17,802 nucleotides of DNA, from the NCBI GenBank assembly GCA_031398915.1, contig JANNOG010000098.1, positions 1-17,802 of the forward strand. The letters run 5' to 3'. Below the pieces are notes generated by a model. It made no database searches. It was not told where the DNA came from and saw only the letters and a program-made list of their open reading frames with translations. Position 1 is the first letter of the stretch. Each line of letters opens with the position of its first letter. Origin of the DNA: JANNOG01 sp031398915 (GTDB lineage: Bacteria; Actinomycetota; Actinomycetes; Actinomycetales; JBBAYJ01). Both the position numbers and the translations under genes were made by a program. Of this stretch, positions 1 through 7,509 are shown one piece after another.

Positions 1-377
1 CCCGCCGCACTGGCGGTGAGCGCGAGGAACAAGCCGGCGCGCTGGCCCGCGACGAACACCGGCACGAGCAACAGCCAGGCGTAGATCTCGATGAATGGGT
101 GGTCGCTGAACTGGGCGAGGACCAGACCGATGGCGGCGGCCTCGGCCACCGGCAGCGCGAGTCTGAGGCTGCGTGATCGGGGTCGCAGCGATCCGATGAT
201 CAAGATGCCCAGCAGCGGCAATGCGGGCCACAGCGGGATCACGACCCGCATGCTGTCGGTGTCGACGAACAACCACAGATGCGTGACGTAGGCGGCGACG
301 GTGGACACGGACAACAGCACCCCCCGCAGGATGGGCGCCGTCCGGCTGTTCACCCATCTATCCGAGAGCACCGTCAT
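1..377 (-). CDS. Polytopic membrane protein, N-terminal part only (C-terminus off the left edge)
   Basis: I read about 125 codons from an ATG at 377, leftward to the window edge, with no stop. The protein starts MTVLSDRWVNSRTAP and is strongly hydrophobic. Likely membrane helices lie near residues 16-36, 44-62, 73-90, 95-109 and 110-125, with a basic loop (RPRSRSLRL) near 65-73. No catalytic domain is visible before the edge. A row of short helices at the N-terminus is common in membrane-bound histidine kinases and nucleotide cyclases, so this could be a sensor protein, but that is a guess. It begins 64 bases after the stop of the 507-residue gene on the same strand and may be co-transcribed with it. 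No clear Shine-Dalgarno sequence precedes the ATG, and an in-frame GTG four codons upstream (389) is an alternative start. Confidence 0.6.
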   Translation of the reverse strand, partial: MTVLSDRWVNSRTAPILRGVLLSVSTVAAYVTHLWLFVDTDSMRVVIPLWPALPLLGILIIGSLRPRSRSLRLALPVAEAAAIGLVLAQFSDHPFIEIYAWLLLVPVFVAGQRAGLFLALTASAA

Positions 378-441
378 ACGGTGACACACCGTGTCGGGCC
401 AGGCACGCAGGTCACACGTACTGGACGGGGCGGATCCGACA

Positions 442-1965
442 TCAGTCGGCGAATCCGGACAGGGCTCGCGCCAGCTGCCGCAATTGCACGGCCAGCTCGA
501 TCGACTGCGTGGCGTCGACGGCCAGTTCTGCCATGTTCGTCACGCTGGAGGCCTCGAACACTCCCCGGCCCGGCTCGCGCCAGCACAACACGACGGCCAC
601 GCTGGGTCCGTTGCCGCGGACGAGGGTGGCCAGTACCCACGACCCCGGTGCCGCGAGGTCGTGGCCGTCGAGCACGACCGGCGTGTCGAACGACTCCAGC
701 CAGGCGACCAGGCCGGGGACGTCGACGACGTCGGTGACAGCACCGGCACCGGCAGCGGTTCCCACGGTCCGCACGGTCCGCCACGCGTCACCCTCGGGGA
801 CGAGGATGTCGACTGCGTCGGTGGCCACCCGCTCCATGACGAACTCGGCGACAGCGGTCGCGGTGTCGGCGAGGCTGTCGAGCCGGTCCAGGCAACTGAG
901 CAGGGCGGGTACCAGAACGGCCGGATCCGAGGATGCGCGGCTGTGGCGCCGCCGCGACCCGGTGTCGGCGACGTCGGCGGCCGGTGTGGCCGCCTCGGCG
1001 AGGCGGCGTGGACGCCGTGGCAGTCCGTCGGCCCTGGCGGTGTTCGCCGCAGCCGTAGGTGTGGCGACCTCGACCGATGGCAGCACCGGCGCGGGAGTTG
1101 CCGGTGGTCCGATGACGCCGCCGGGTGAGAGCGGGGGTGGGCTCAGCGGTGCGGGTGGCGGTGGTGGGCCGGCGGGCGGTGGGGCAGCGGATGGTGGGGC
1201 AGCGGGCGGCACTGCGGGTGGTGGGGCAGCGGGTGGCGGAACGCTGACAGTGGGTACGGCAGGGGAAGACGTCTCCGGCGGCGCCGTCGGTGGCGGTGTC
1301 GTGAGGGGTGGTCGCGCGAGAGGTGGCGGCTCGGCGCGGGGGGGCGCGAAGGGCCCCGAGTCGGTGAACATCGTGTCCCGGCGTTGCTGGACGGCTGAGT
1401 CGTGAGCGTCAGGCGTATCGAGGACACCGGGCGTGTCGGAGGTTGGGCGATCACCCGACAGATCTGTGGTGAAGTCGCGCACCGCAGAGGCGATGTCGTT
1501 GGGTTGGTCGCCCATCCGCTCGCGCAACATCCGGCGGGATCCGCCGCGTGGGATGTGGCGTCTGAGGTCGATGACGCGGGCGGCCTCGCGGGTGTCCTCG
1601 CTCTGTTCCAGGTCCTCCCAGAGACCCGATTCGTGAGGGTAGTCCGCCGACGGTACGTAGTCGGGTAGCGAGCGGATACCGCCGAGCACGACATCGGCAC
1701 CGGGCAGCCGGGAGGCCGCTACCTGCCGCCATCCTGGTGAGTCGTCCGGAACCAGCAGTACCGGATGGGTATCGCCGGCATCACGGATTGCCGCGATGGC
1801 GTCGACGCCGGACAGCGGGTCGGAGGCCGAGATGATGATCGTGTCGACGTCGGGCCCCACCGTGGCGGGATCGAATCGTTCCCAGGCGATGGTCCGGATG
1901 GCGTGGCCGCCGAACGGGCGCAATGGATCTCGCCCCGCCCCCTGGACGTGCAGCAGCACCGCCAT
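442..1965 (-). CDS. Receiver-like / proline-rich linker / GAF-like protein downstream of the tad genes
   Basis: This 507-residue protein starts at an ATG with a strong Shine-Dalgarno sequence (1971-1979). Three regions are visible. Residues 1-100 alternate beta and alpha segments like a response-regulator receiver; the segment IIISASDPLSG (43-53) resembles the strand carrying the phospho-aspartate, but Ser46 sits where the aspartate is expected. Residues 203-297 are a low-complexity Pro/Ala linker. Residues 345-495 look like a GAF-type sensory domain: an opening helix with LDRLDSLADTATAV, then beta strands around DILVPEGDAWRTVRTVG and GPSVAVVLCWREP, and a closing helix. No DNA-binding domain, membrane helix or signal peptide is seen, so it is probably cytoplasmic. 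It lies 141 bases after tadC in the same direction. I do not recognise a named family; a regulatory or scaffold role for the pilus is inferred from context. Confidence 0.75.
   Translation of the reverse strand: MAVLLHVQGAGRDPLRPFGGHAIRTIAWERFDPATVGPDVDTIIISASDPLSGVDAIAAIRDAGDTHPVLLVPDDSPGWRQVAASRLPGADVVLGGIRSLPDYVPSADYPHESGLWEDLEQSEDTREAARVIDLRRHIPRGGSRRMLRERMGDQPNDIASAVRDFTTDLSGDRPTSDTPGVLDTPDAHDSAVQQRRDTMFTDSGPFAPPRAEPPPLARPPLTTPPPTAPPETSSPAVPTVSVPPPAAPPPAVPPAAPPSAAPPPAGPPPPPAPLSPPPLSPGGVIGPPATPAPVLPSVEVATPTAAANTARADGLPRRPRRLAEAATPAADVADTGSRRRHSRASSDPAVLVPALLSCLDRLDSLADTATAVAEFVMERVATDAVDILVPEGDAWRTVRTVGTAAGAGAVTDVVDVPGLVAWLESFDTPVVLDGHDLAAPGSWVLATLVRGNGPSVAVVLCWREPGRGVFEASSVTNMAELAVDATQSIELAVQLRQLARALSGFAD
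1178..1232. repeat. Short in-frame repeats encoding the proline/alanine linker
   Basis: The 13-mer ggtggggcagcgg occurs three times, at 1178-1190, 1193-1205 and 1220-1232, with start spacings of 15 and 27 bases, both multiples of three. On the minus strand they encode Pro-Pro/Ala-rich units of the linker in the 507-residue protein. Linker length could therefore vary between strains by slippage or recombination. Confidence 0.7.
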
Positions 1966-1970
1966 TGTGG

Positions 1971-1979
1971 TCCTCTCCT
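1971..1979 (-). promoter_or_regulatory. Ribosome binding site of the 507-residue gene
   Basis: The minus strand reads AGGAGAGGA five bases before the ATG at 1965. It is one of the strongest Shine-Dalgarno sequences in the window. It supports this start and suggests that translation begins independently of tadC. Confidence 0.75.
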
Positions 1980-1986
1980 GCCTCGG

Positions 1987-2000
1987 GCCCCGCGCGGGGC
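1987..2000. repeat. Perfect 14-bp GC palindrome between tadC and the 507-residue gene
   Basis: GCCCCGCGCGGGGC is its own reverse complement. In RNA it could form a 5-bp stem with a 4-base loop. No U-tract follows on the minus strand, so it is not a convincing terminator. It lies just upstream of the ribosome binding site of the next gene and could affect read-through or access to that site. Confidence 0.4.
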
Positions 2001-2106
2001 TGGTGTGTCATGGCGTGGTCCGGGCGACCCACCGAGGGCCGTCGGATGGACTGTTTCACGAAGCGCGGCAGCGGTGGTACCGCATCGTCGGATCGTGGTG
2101 GGGATA

Positions 2107-3156
2107 TCACCCGGAGAGGAAGGGTGCGAAGTTGTCGATCGCCTGTACCGCTGCCGGTCCGATGATGGCGATGAACAAGACCGGAAGGATACCGAAGATC
2201 AACGGGAAAAGAATCTTGACGGGTACCTGCTGAGCCTTTTCTTCAGCACGTTGGCGGCGCCTGATCCGCATTTCATCGGACTGGACGCGAAGGGCCCGTC
2301 CGATGGGCACACCGAAGGCGTCCGCCTGATTCATCGCCGACGCGAACGTCTTGAGTTCGGACACATCGGTCCGCAGGGCCAGGGCGCGCAACGCCTCAGC
2401 TCGTCCGGTGCCGATCTGCATCTCCTGCAGGACCCGTGCGAACTCACGGGACATCGGACCTCGGCCGTTGCGCGCCACGTACGACAGCGCTGCGTCGAAA
2501 CCCAGGCCCGACTCGACCGAGATGGTCAGCAGGTCGAGTGAGTCAGGCAGGTCTCGGAGGATTCGCTCGGATCGATCGGCGGCCATCTGGTAGATGACCA
2601 GCGACGGCGCCAGCCAGCCGGCGGCGACGCCCAAGGCGACGAACACCACGGTGCGCAGCACGCCGGCATCGGCGACCAACCCCACGATGGCTCCCACGGC
2701 GCCCGCGAACACGGCCGCCAACACCTTGAGAGCGATCACCCGGTCGACGTCCCAGTCCGCCGGGTTGCCGGCGAGGCTCAACCGGCGCTCGATGCGTGCG
2801 ATCTGACCCTGCGGGGTCAACCGTCTGCCCAGACCCAGCGCAGCCGACCGAGCCGGCTCCAGTACCCGCTCGACGAAGGGTCGTTCCAATTGGATCTCCC
2901 TGAGATCCAGCCGGGGGGCGCGCATCGAATCCAATGCCGCGAGTGACTTGGCGCTCCGGCTGTGAAGCACCGTCACGGCAATCACGGCACCGACGATCAG
3001 AATGGCCGACGCGATTGCACCTGCCCCCACGAACAACGCCCAGGGTGAGGACGTCCAGTCGGCGACGTCGGACACCCACTCGGTGACGGCATCGAACCGA
3101 GGGTCCAGGCTGGGGTCGTACCGGCCGGCCCGGGCCACTGCTCCGTCGCCCGTCAT
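2107..3156 (-). CDS. tadC: Tad pilus inner-membrane platform protein TadC (T2SSF domain)
   Basis: This 349-residue protein is one of the two polytopic platform proteins of the Tad/Flp (type IVc) pilus, on which the TadA ATPase acts to add or remove pilin. Membrane helices are visible near residues 40-64, 141-160, 167-188 and 313-338. The cytoplasmic T2SSF segment (about 205-310) holds the typical ILRDLPDSLDLLTISVESGLGF signature region and ends in the basic stretch RIRRRQRAEEKAQQVPVKILFPL, before a last helix that is characteristic of TadC. The ATG at 3156 overlaps the tadB stop by four bases (ATGA), which fixes the start; a longer reading to 3327 would run deep into tadB. The length is slightly above the usual 300 or so because of an N-terminal extension before the first helix. 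Confidence 0.92.
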   Translation of the reverse strand: MTGDGAVARAGRYDPSLDPRFDAVTEWVSDVADWTSSPWALFVGAGAIASAILIVGAVIAVTVLHSRSAKSLAALDSMRAPRLDLREIQLERPFVERVLEPARSAALGLGRRLTPQGQIARIERRLSLAGNPADWDVDRVIALKVLAAVFAGAVGAIVGLVADAGVLRTVVFVALGVAAGWLAPSLVIYQMAADRSERILRDLPDSLDLLTISVESGLGFDAALSYVARNGRGPMSREFARVLQEMQIGTGRAEALRALALRTDVSELKTFASAMNQADAFGVPIGRALRVQSDEMRIRRRQRAEEKAQQVPVKILFPLIFGILPVLFIAIIGPAAVQAIDNFAPFLSG

Positions 3157-4889
3157 ACGTCGACCTTGATCGCCCAGCGCAGACCGATGACGCCACCGGT
3201 GAACAGGGCAGCCCCCAAGGCGATGAGCAGCAGGCCCAGAGGTTGAGTCACCAGCGGGGTGAGGTACTGCGGGCGAACGATGACGACGTAGATGATGAAC
3301 ACCACGGGTAGCCCACCGATGATCCACGCCGAGATGCGGCCCTCCGCGGACAGGGCGTCCACCTGGCCCCGAAGCCGGGCCCGCTCACGCATCGTCTCGG
3401 CGACGGTGTCCAACAGCTCGGCGAGGTTGCCGCCCACCTCGCGTTGGATGCGGATAGCCATGACGACCCATTGGAAGTCGTCGCTGTCGAGGCGTTGCCC
3501 GATCGCCTCCAGGGCGCCGTCGGCGGGGACACCGAGTCGGGACTCGACGATGGCCCGGTTGAACTCGGTCCGGATCGGTTCCTGGCCCTCACGGGCGACC
3601 GTATCCATCGCCTGCGGCAGCGAATAACCGACTCGAAGACTCGAGGCGAGCAGACCGAGGGTGTCCGGTAGTGCGGCATGGAACGCCCGGCGACGGCGCT
3701 GGGCACGAGCAGACAGGAACACCGACACCCCGACGCCACCGACGACGAGGCCGACCAGAAGTCCCAGCGGATTCCCCCCGGACAGGGCGAACAGCAGGAC
3801 CGACAGCAAGACCGCCGCCCCCACCTGCAGGAGTACCCATTCACCGGGTCGAAACGGGAGGTCGGCCGCCTGGAGTCGACGCGACAGTGGTTCTTCGGCA
3901 TGACGGCTGCGCACCAGACGATCGGCCACGTCCACGGCCGAGCGAGCCAGGCCACTGTCACCCAGGCGGGTCGGTGGCGGTGGTGGGCGCACTACCGACC
4001 GGGGGGTCAGCGTGTACGCCTCCAGGCCGCGGCGGCGACGGGCCTCGGGGCTGCTGGCGCGCCCGGCGAACCCGCTGATCACGAAGCCGGTCGCGATGAG
4101 ACCGACGAACAGCGCACCTGCTGCCACCGGCACCAGCCAGGACGGCAGGATCGTCGGCTCGGGAGGTGGGGGAGCCGCGACGGGGGTCGGGGACGGAGTG
4201 GGGGTGGGTCGCGTCGGGGTGGGGGTCGGTGTCGGGGGAGGCGCAACGGTGGGGAGGACGACGGCATCCTGGAATGCGGTCGTGATCTGGGCGAGGAAGT
4301 CCGTGCCCTGGTCGACCCGGTAGATCTCGCCCCCATCCGTCAACTCGGTCACGCGGACCAGATCCGGGGGTGGGTCCTCGCCGGTATTGATGAAAATCGC
4401 CGAAACCACGACGGCCGGTTGCGCCTGGAGACTCGGCACGAGGATGTCGACCTGACGGATGTCACCCCCGTCGTTCTCGCCGTCGGTGAACAGCAGGATC
4501 TGGGCGTCGTCGTAATCCGCCACAGCGTCCAGCGACACCTTGATCGAGTCGAACAGCAGGGTGTCGCCCGATGCGTCTTCGCGCTCCAGTACGCCGATGG
4601 CCGCGATCAGGTCCTCCCGTGAGCCGCGGAGGGGTGTACTGAGAGTGGCAGTGGATCCGATCGGGACAAGACCCACGTCGATGTCGGCGGGCAGGGACTC
4701 GACCAATCGCTGAGCAGCGACCTTGGCGTTCTCGAAGTCGTCAGCGTCCACCGAGCGCGACACGTCGAATCCGATGATCAGAGCGTTGGTGCCCGCCGGG
4801 CCGGCGGCAGCGGCAGTACCTGACCCCGCAATGATCGCCACCAACCAGCCGCACACCGCAAAGGCTGCGGCCACCCGACGCCCGGTCAC
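3153..4889 (-). CDS. tadB: TadB platform protein fused to an N-terminal extracytoplasmic VWA domain
   Basis: The protein has 578 residues; an ordinary TadB has about 300. Residues 1-29 look like a signal peptide or anchor (hydrophobic core 6-22, then Ala-rich). Residues 36-210 form a von Willebrand factor A domain with a complete metal-ion site: D42-x-S44-x-S46, Thr110 in GDTLL, and Asp136 in FTDGEND. A Pro/Thr linker follows (216-248, with PTPTPTPT runs), then a helix at 251-273 ending in a basic stretch (RRRR near 284). The T2SSF part has helices near 353-369, 374-393, 521-537 and 550-573, with the signature ALPDTLGLLASSLRVGYSLP near 406-425. Signal peptide and positive charges suggest that the VWA domain faces outside. 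The GTG start overlaps the tadA stop (GTGA). With TadC it should form the pilus platform; the VWA role in adhesion, cell-wall binding or assembly is inference. Confidence 0.9.
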   Translation of the reverse strand: MTGRRVAAAFAVCGWLVAIIAGSGTAAAAGPAGTNALIIGFDVSRSVDADDFENAKVAAQRLVESLPADIDVGLVPIGSTATLSTPLRGSREDLIAAIGVLEREDASGDTLLFDSIKVSLDAVADYDDAQILLFTDGENDGGDIRQVDILVPSLQAQPAVVVSAIFINTGEDPPPDLVRVTELTDGGEIYRVDQGTDFLAQITTAFQDAVVLPTVAPPPTPTPTPTRPTPTPSPTPVAAPPPPEPTILPSWLVPVAAGALFVGLIATGFVISGFAGRASSPEARRRRGLEAYTLTPRSVVRPPPPPTRLGDSGLARSAVDVADRLVRSRHAEEPLSRRLQAADLPFRPGEWVLLQVGAAVLLSVLLFALSGGNPLGLLVGLVVGGVGVSVFLSARAQRRRRAFHAALPDTLGLLASSLRVGYSLPQAMDTVAREGQEPIRTEFNRAIVESRLGVPADGALEAIGQRLDSDDFQWVVMAIRIQREVGGNLAELLDTVAETMRERARLRGQVDALSAEGRISAWIIGGLPVVFIIYVVIVRPQYLTPLVTQPLGLLLIALGAALFTGGVIGLRWAIKVDV

Positions 4890-6286
4890 CGTCGGCGACC
4901 CGCATTGCCCGCCGCGGTCCCGCCACCGGGCGGGGTGAACACGGCCAGGTCGACCGGGATCCCCGCTCGTTCCAGCTGCGGTGAGAAATGTGGCCGCAGG
5001 CCGGTGGCGACGAGTGCGCCGAGTGGGCGGCCCTCGTCGTCGTAGGCAGCGTCGTAGTCGTGGACGAACAGGTCCTGCAGGCTGATGACGTCGCCTTCGA
5101 GTCCCACGACCTCGGTGACGTGAGTGATCCGCCGGGTTCCGTCCTTGAACCGCGCCTGGTGGACGATGACGTCGAGGGCGGCGGCCATCTGCTCGCGGAT
5201 GGCCTTGACCGGCAACTCGACCCCCGCCAGCAGGACCATCGTCTCGAGCCGGGACAACATGTCGCGGGGCGAGTTGCTGTGCACCGTCGAGATGGATCCG
5301 TCGTGACCGGTGTTCATGGCCTGCAACATGTCCAACGCGGCGGCGTCTCGGACCTCACCGATGACGATCCGGTCCGGACGCATCCGCAGTGCGTTGCGGA
5401 CCAGGTCTCGGATCTTCACCTCGCCCTTGCCCTCGATGTTGGGCGGGCGGGACTCCAGACGGAGGACATGTTGCTGACGCAACCGCAGTTCGGCGGCGTC
5501 CTCGATGGTGATGATGCGTTCGTCGTCCGGAATGAAGTGGCTGAGCACGTTGAGCGTGGTCGTCTTTCCGGCGCCTGTGCCGCCCGACACGATGACGTTG
5601 AGCCGGGCGGTCACACATGCCCGGAGGAATCCGGCGACCGCAGGGGTCAGGGTCGCGAACGAGATGAGGTCGCTCACACTCAACGGGTCGCTCGAAAACT
5701 TTCGGATGGTGAGCAGGCACCCGTCCACCGCCAGCGGCGGAATGATCGCGTTGACGCGGCTTCCGTCGGCCAATCGGGCGTCGACCATCGGACTGGCCTC
5801 GTCGATCCGCCGACCGACCTTTCCGACGATCTTGTCGATGGTGCGCCGCAGGTGATCTTCGTCGGTGAATCGGGCATCGACCTCGTACAGCTTTCCGCCG
5901 CGCTCGACGTACACCGATTCGGCGCCATTGACCATGATCTCGGTGATGTCGTCGTCGCGTAGGAACGGTTCGATCGGACCGTAACCGAGGATGTCGTCGG
6001 CGATCTCCTGGGCCAATCGGACCCGGTCCGCCTGGGTCAGCGGGATGTCGTTGGCGTTGAGTTCCTCCTGCAGTGTCTGGCGAACCCGGACCTCGAGTTC
6101 GGCCAGCGTCAGTTTCGCGTCGTACAGCTGAGGACCCAGGTTGTCCAGCAGCGAACGGTGGACGATCCGCCGTAACTCGGCGAACGGGTGTGGGGCCTTG
6201 GGCGGCCGATCGGTGGGTCGCCGCATGTCGCGCGGGCGTGGCTCCGTCGCGGCCCGGGCAGCAGCGATCCGGTCGGTGAAACTCAC
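4886..6286 (-). CDS. tadA: Tad pilus assembly/retraction ATPase TadA (CpaF)
   Basis: This 466-residue cytoplasmic secretion ATPase of the GspE/PilT superfamily powers pilus extension, and in some systems retraction. The N-terminal domain runs to about residue 195 and has the CpaF-type segment GYGPIEPFLRDDDITEIMVNG (101-121). The Walker A motif is GGTGAGKT (235-242, Lys241), an Asp/Glu-rich box lies at ERIITIEDAAEL (256-267), the Walker B strand RIVIGE is at 306-311, and the His box GHDGSISTVHSNS is at 327-339. Length and order match the CpaF family. The GTG start overlaps the tadZ stop by four bases, and the stop overlaps the tadB start, so the genes are probably translationally coupled. The Gly/Arg-rich C-terminal tail (453-466) is probably disordered. 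Confidence 0.95.
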   Translation of the reverse strand: MSFTDRIAAARAATEPRPRDMRRPTDRPPKAPHPFAELRRIVHRSLLDNLGPQLYDAKLTLAELEVRVRQTLQEELNANDIPLTQADRVRLAQEIADDILGYGPIEPFLRDDDITEIMVNGAESVYVERGGKLYEVDARFTDEDHLRRTIDKIVGKVGRRIDEASPMVDARLADGSRVNAIIPPLAVDGCLLTIRKFSSDPLSVSDLISFATLTPAVAGFLRACVTARLNVIVSGGTGAGKTTTLNVLSHFIPDDERIITIEDAAELRLRQQHVLRLESRPPNIEGKGEVKIRDLVRNALRMRPDRIVIGEVRDAAALDMLQAMNTGHDGSISTVHSNSPRDMLSRLETMVLLAGVELPVKAIREQMAAALDVIVHQARFKDGTRRITHVTEVVGLEGDVISLQDLFVHDYDAAYDDEGRPLGALVATGLRPHFSPQLERAGIPVDLAVFTPPGGGTAAGNAGRRR

Positions 6287-7509
6287 TGCCTACCCCGACG
6301 GAACAGGCCTGGCCGGCGCTCCCGTCGGACGGCCGGAGTGGACCCACGTTCGGACCCCGGCGAGGTGGCGGAGGTATTCGCGCCGACCACGTGCACCTCG
6401 GCGAACTCCTTGATGGCGACGGATACCGGGTGACGGGGGTCATCCAGGACCAGCGGTACACCCTTGTTCATCGAGGCCGGTACCTCGCGGCTGCTGGGCA
6501 CGTGTGACGTGATGGGGATTCGGAGTGTCCGCTCGACCTCGACCACCGCCAGGCCCACTTTCGAGTCGGCGCGGTTGAGCACGATTCGCCATTTGTTTCG
6601 GGGGTAATTGAGTAGGTCCAGAGTCTCCAAGGTGAGTTTGAGGTTCTTGAGTGCCGGAATCTCGAGGGTGGCGATCAGGATGATGACGTCGGACAGGTCG
6701 AAAGCGGCCAGGACCTGGTCGTCGAAGGCGGGCGGGGTGTCGATGACGACGTAGTCGAAGTTCTGTCGGAGTACCTCGATGATTCGTGTCACCAGCGTCG
6801 CGGGCACGGTATCGGCGGCGCCCGGTTCCAGTGGGGCGACCAGGGTGGTCAGGCCAGGCGAATGCGGTGTCAGCAGCGCCTGCAACCCGGCGAAATCCAG
6901 GTCGTCCTCACTCAGGGGTACGGCGTTGGCGATGGTGTGAGCCGGGAAGAGCTGTAACGCGATGGCGACGTCGCCGAACGCCAGGTCGAGGTCGACCAGC
7001 ACCACGTCGCGGCGGCCACGATCGGCCAGCGCAGCGGCGAGATTGGTGGCCAACGTGGTCTTGCCGGACCCGCCCTTGGCCGAGAACACGGTGGCGACGG
7101 TCCCCAGCGGGGCACCGTCCGCTCCGATATCGGCGGCGCTCTGGGCCCGCATCGCCTCGGACAGCTCGTCGCTGCGCTTGACCGAGTCGGCGAGCGCCGA
7201 CAGGTCCGAGGCCAGGACGACCTCGCGGACCCCGGCCCGCAGCGCCTCGGTCAGCAGTCGGGTGTCGACGGTGTCGCGGACCAGGATCACTCCCACGGCG
7301 GGGCGGCGCAGTCGCTGCTGCTCTGCGATCCCGACGGCATCATGGGGGGCCACCGACGGTCCCAGAACGAGGGTCAGGGGTAGCGGCTCGACGTCGAGGC
7401 GTTGCCGGAGGGCCGGTACGTTCGCGATGAACTCCGCCCCGTGGCCGGAGGCGTTGGCCAGTTGCTGGGCGGTCACCGGGTCGCTGTCGACGACGATGGT
7501 GCCCGTCAC
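6283..7509 (-). CDS. cpaE: TadZ/CpaE pilus localisation protein (receiver-like domain plus MinD-type ATPase)
   Basis: Read from the GTG at 7509 the protein has 408 residues. This start overlaps the cpaB stop (GTGA), as at the neighbouring junctions; a longer reading to 7539 is less likely. Residues 1-115 form an atypical receiver-like domain in which the segment LTLVLGPSV lacks the phospho-acceptor aspartate, as is known for TadZ proteins. Residues 135 to about 370 are a ParA/MinD ATPase with the deviant Walker A KGGSGKT (145-151, signature Lys145), the switch region VVLVDLDLAFGD (170-181) and IDTPPAF further on. In characterised Tad systems this protein places the pilus machine at its cellular site. 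The Arg-rich, low-complexity C-terminal tail is poorly conserved in the family and is probably flexible. Confidence 0.92.
   Translation of the reverse strand: MTGTIVVDSDPVTAQQLANASGHGAEFIANVPALRQRLDVEPLPLTLVLGPSVAPHDAVGIAEQQRLRRPAVGVILVRDTVDTRLLTEALRAGVREVVLASDLSALADSVKRSDELSEAMRAQSAADIGADGAPLGTVATVFSAKGGSGKTTLATNLAAALADRGRRDVVLVDLDLAFGDVAIALQLFPAHTIANAVPLSEDDLDFAGLQALLTPHSPGLTTLVAPLEPGAADTVPATLVTRIIEVLRQNFDYVVIDTPPAFDDQVLAAFDLSDVIILIATLEIPALKNLKLTLETLDLLNYPRNKWRIVLNRADSKVGLAVVEVERTLRIPITSHVPSSREVPASMNKGVPLVLDDPRHPVSVAIKEFAEVHVVGANTSATSPGSERGSTPAVRRERRPGLFRRGRQ

Noticed and set aside
391..1128. Long plus-strand open frame of 245 codons opposite the 507-residue gene
   Set aside because: It mirrors the codon pattern of the minus-strand gene, has low-complexity Gly/Arg/Val-rich sequence and no recognisable motif. 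High-GC genes commonly leave such open antisense frames.
1178..1232. Repeated 13-mers considered as a CRISPR or regulatory repeat array
   Set aside because: The spacings are 2 and 14 bases, all in frame, and they encode the Pro/Ala linker of a protein. There are no spacers of CRISPR size and no cas genes.
3157..3327. Upstream extension of tadC to 3327
   Set aside because: It would overlap the conserved end of tadB by about 170 bases. The ATGA overlap at 3153-3156 gives a normal TadC start.
3678..4622. Plus-strand open frame of 314 codons opposite tadB
   Set aside because: It is a shadow of the VWA-TadB gene; its composition (Gly/Arg/Gln-rich) and lack of motifs do not support a protein.
4988..5962. 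Plus-strand open frame of 324 codons opposite tadA
   Set aside because: The opposite strand encodes a TadA with every ATPase motif intact. The plus-strand product is Asp/Val/Gly-rich with no domain and no convincing ribosome binding site.
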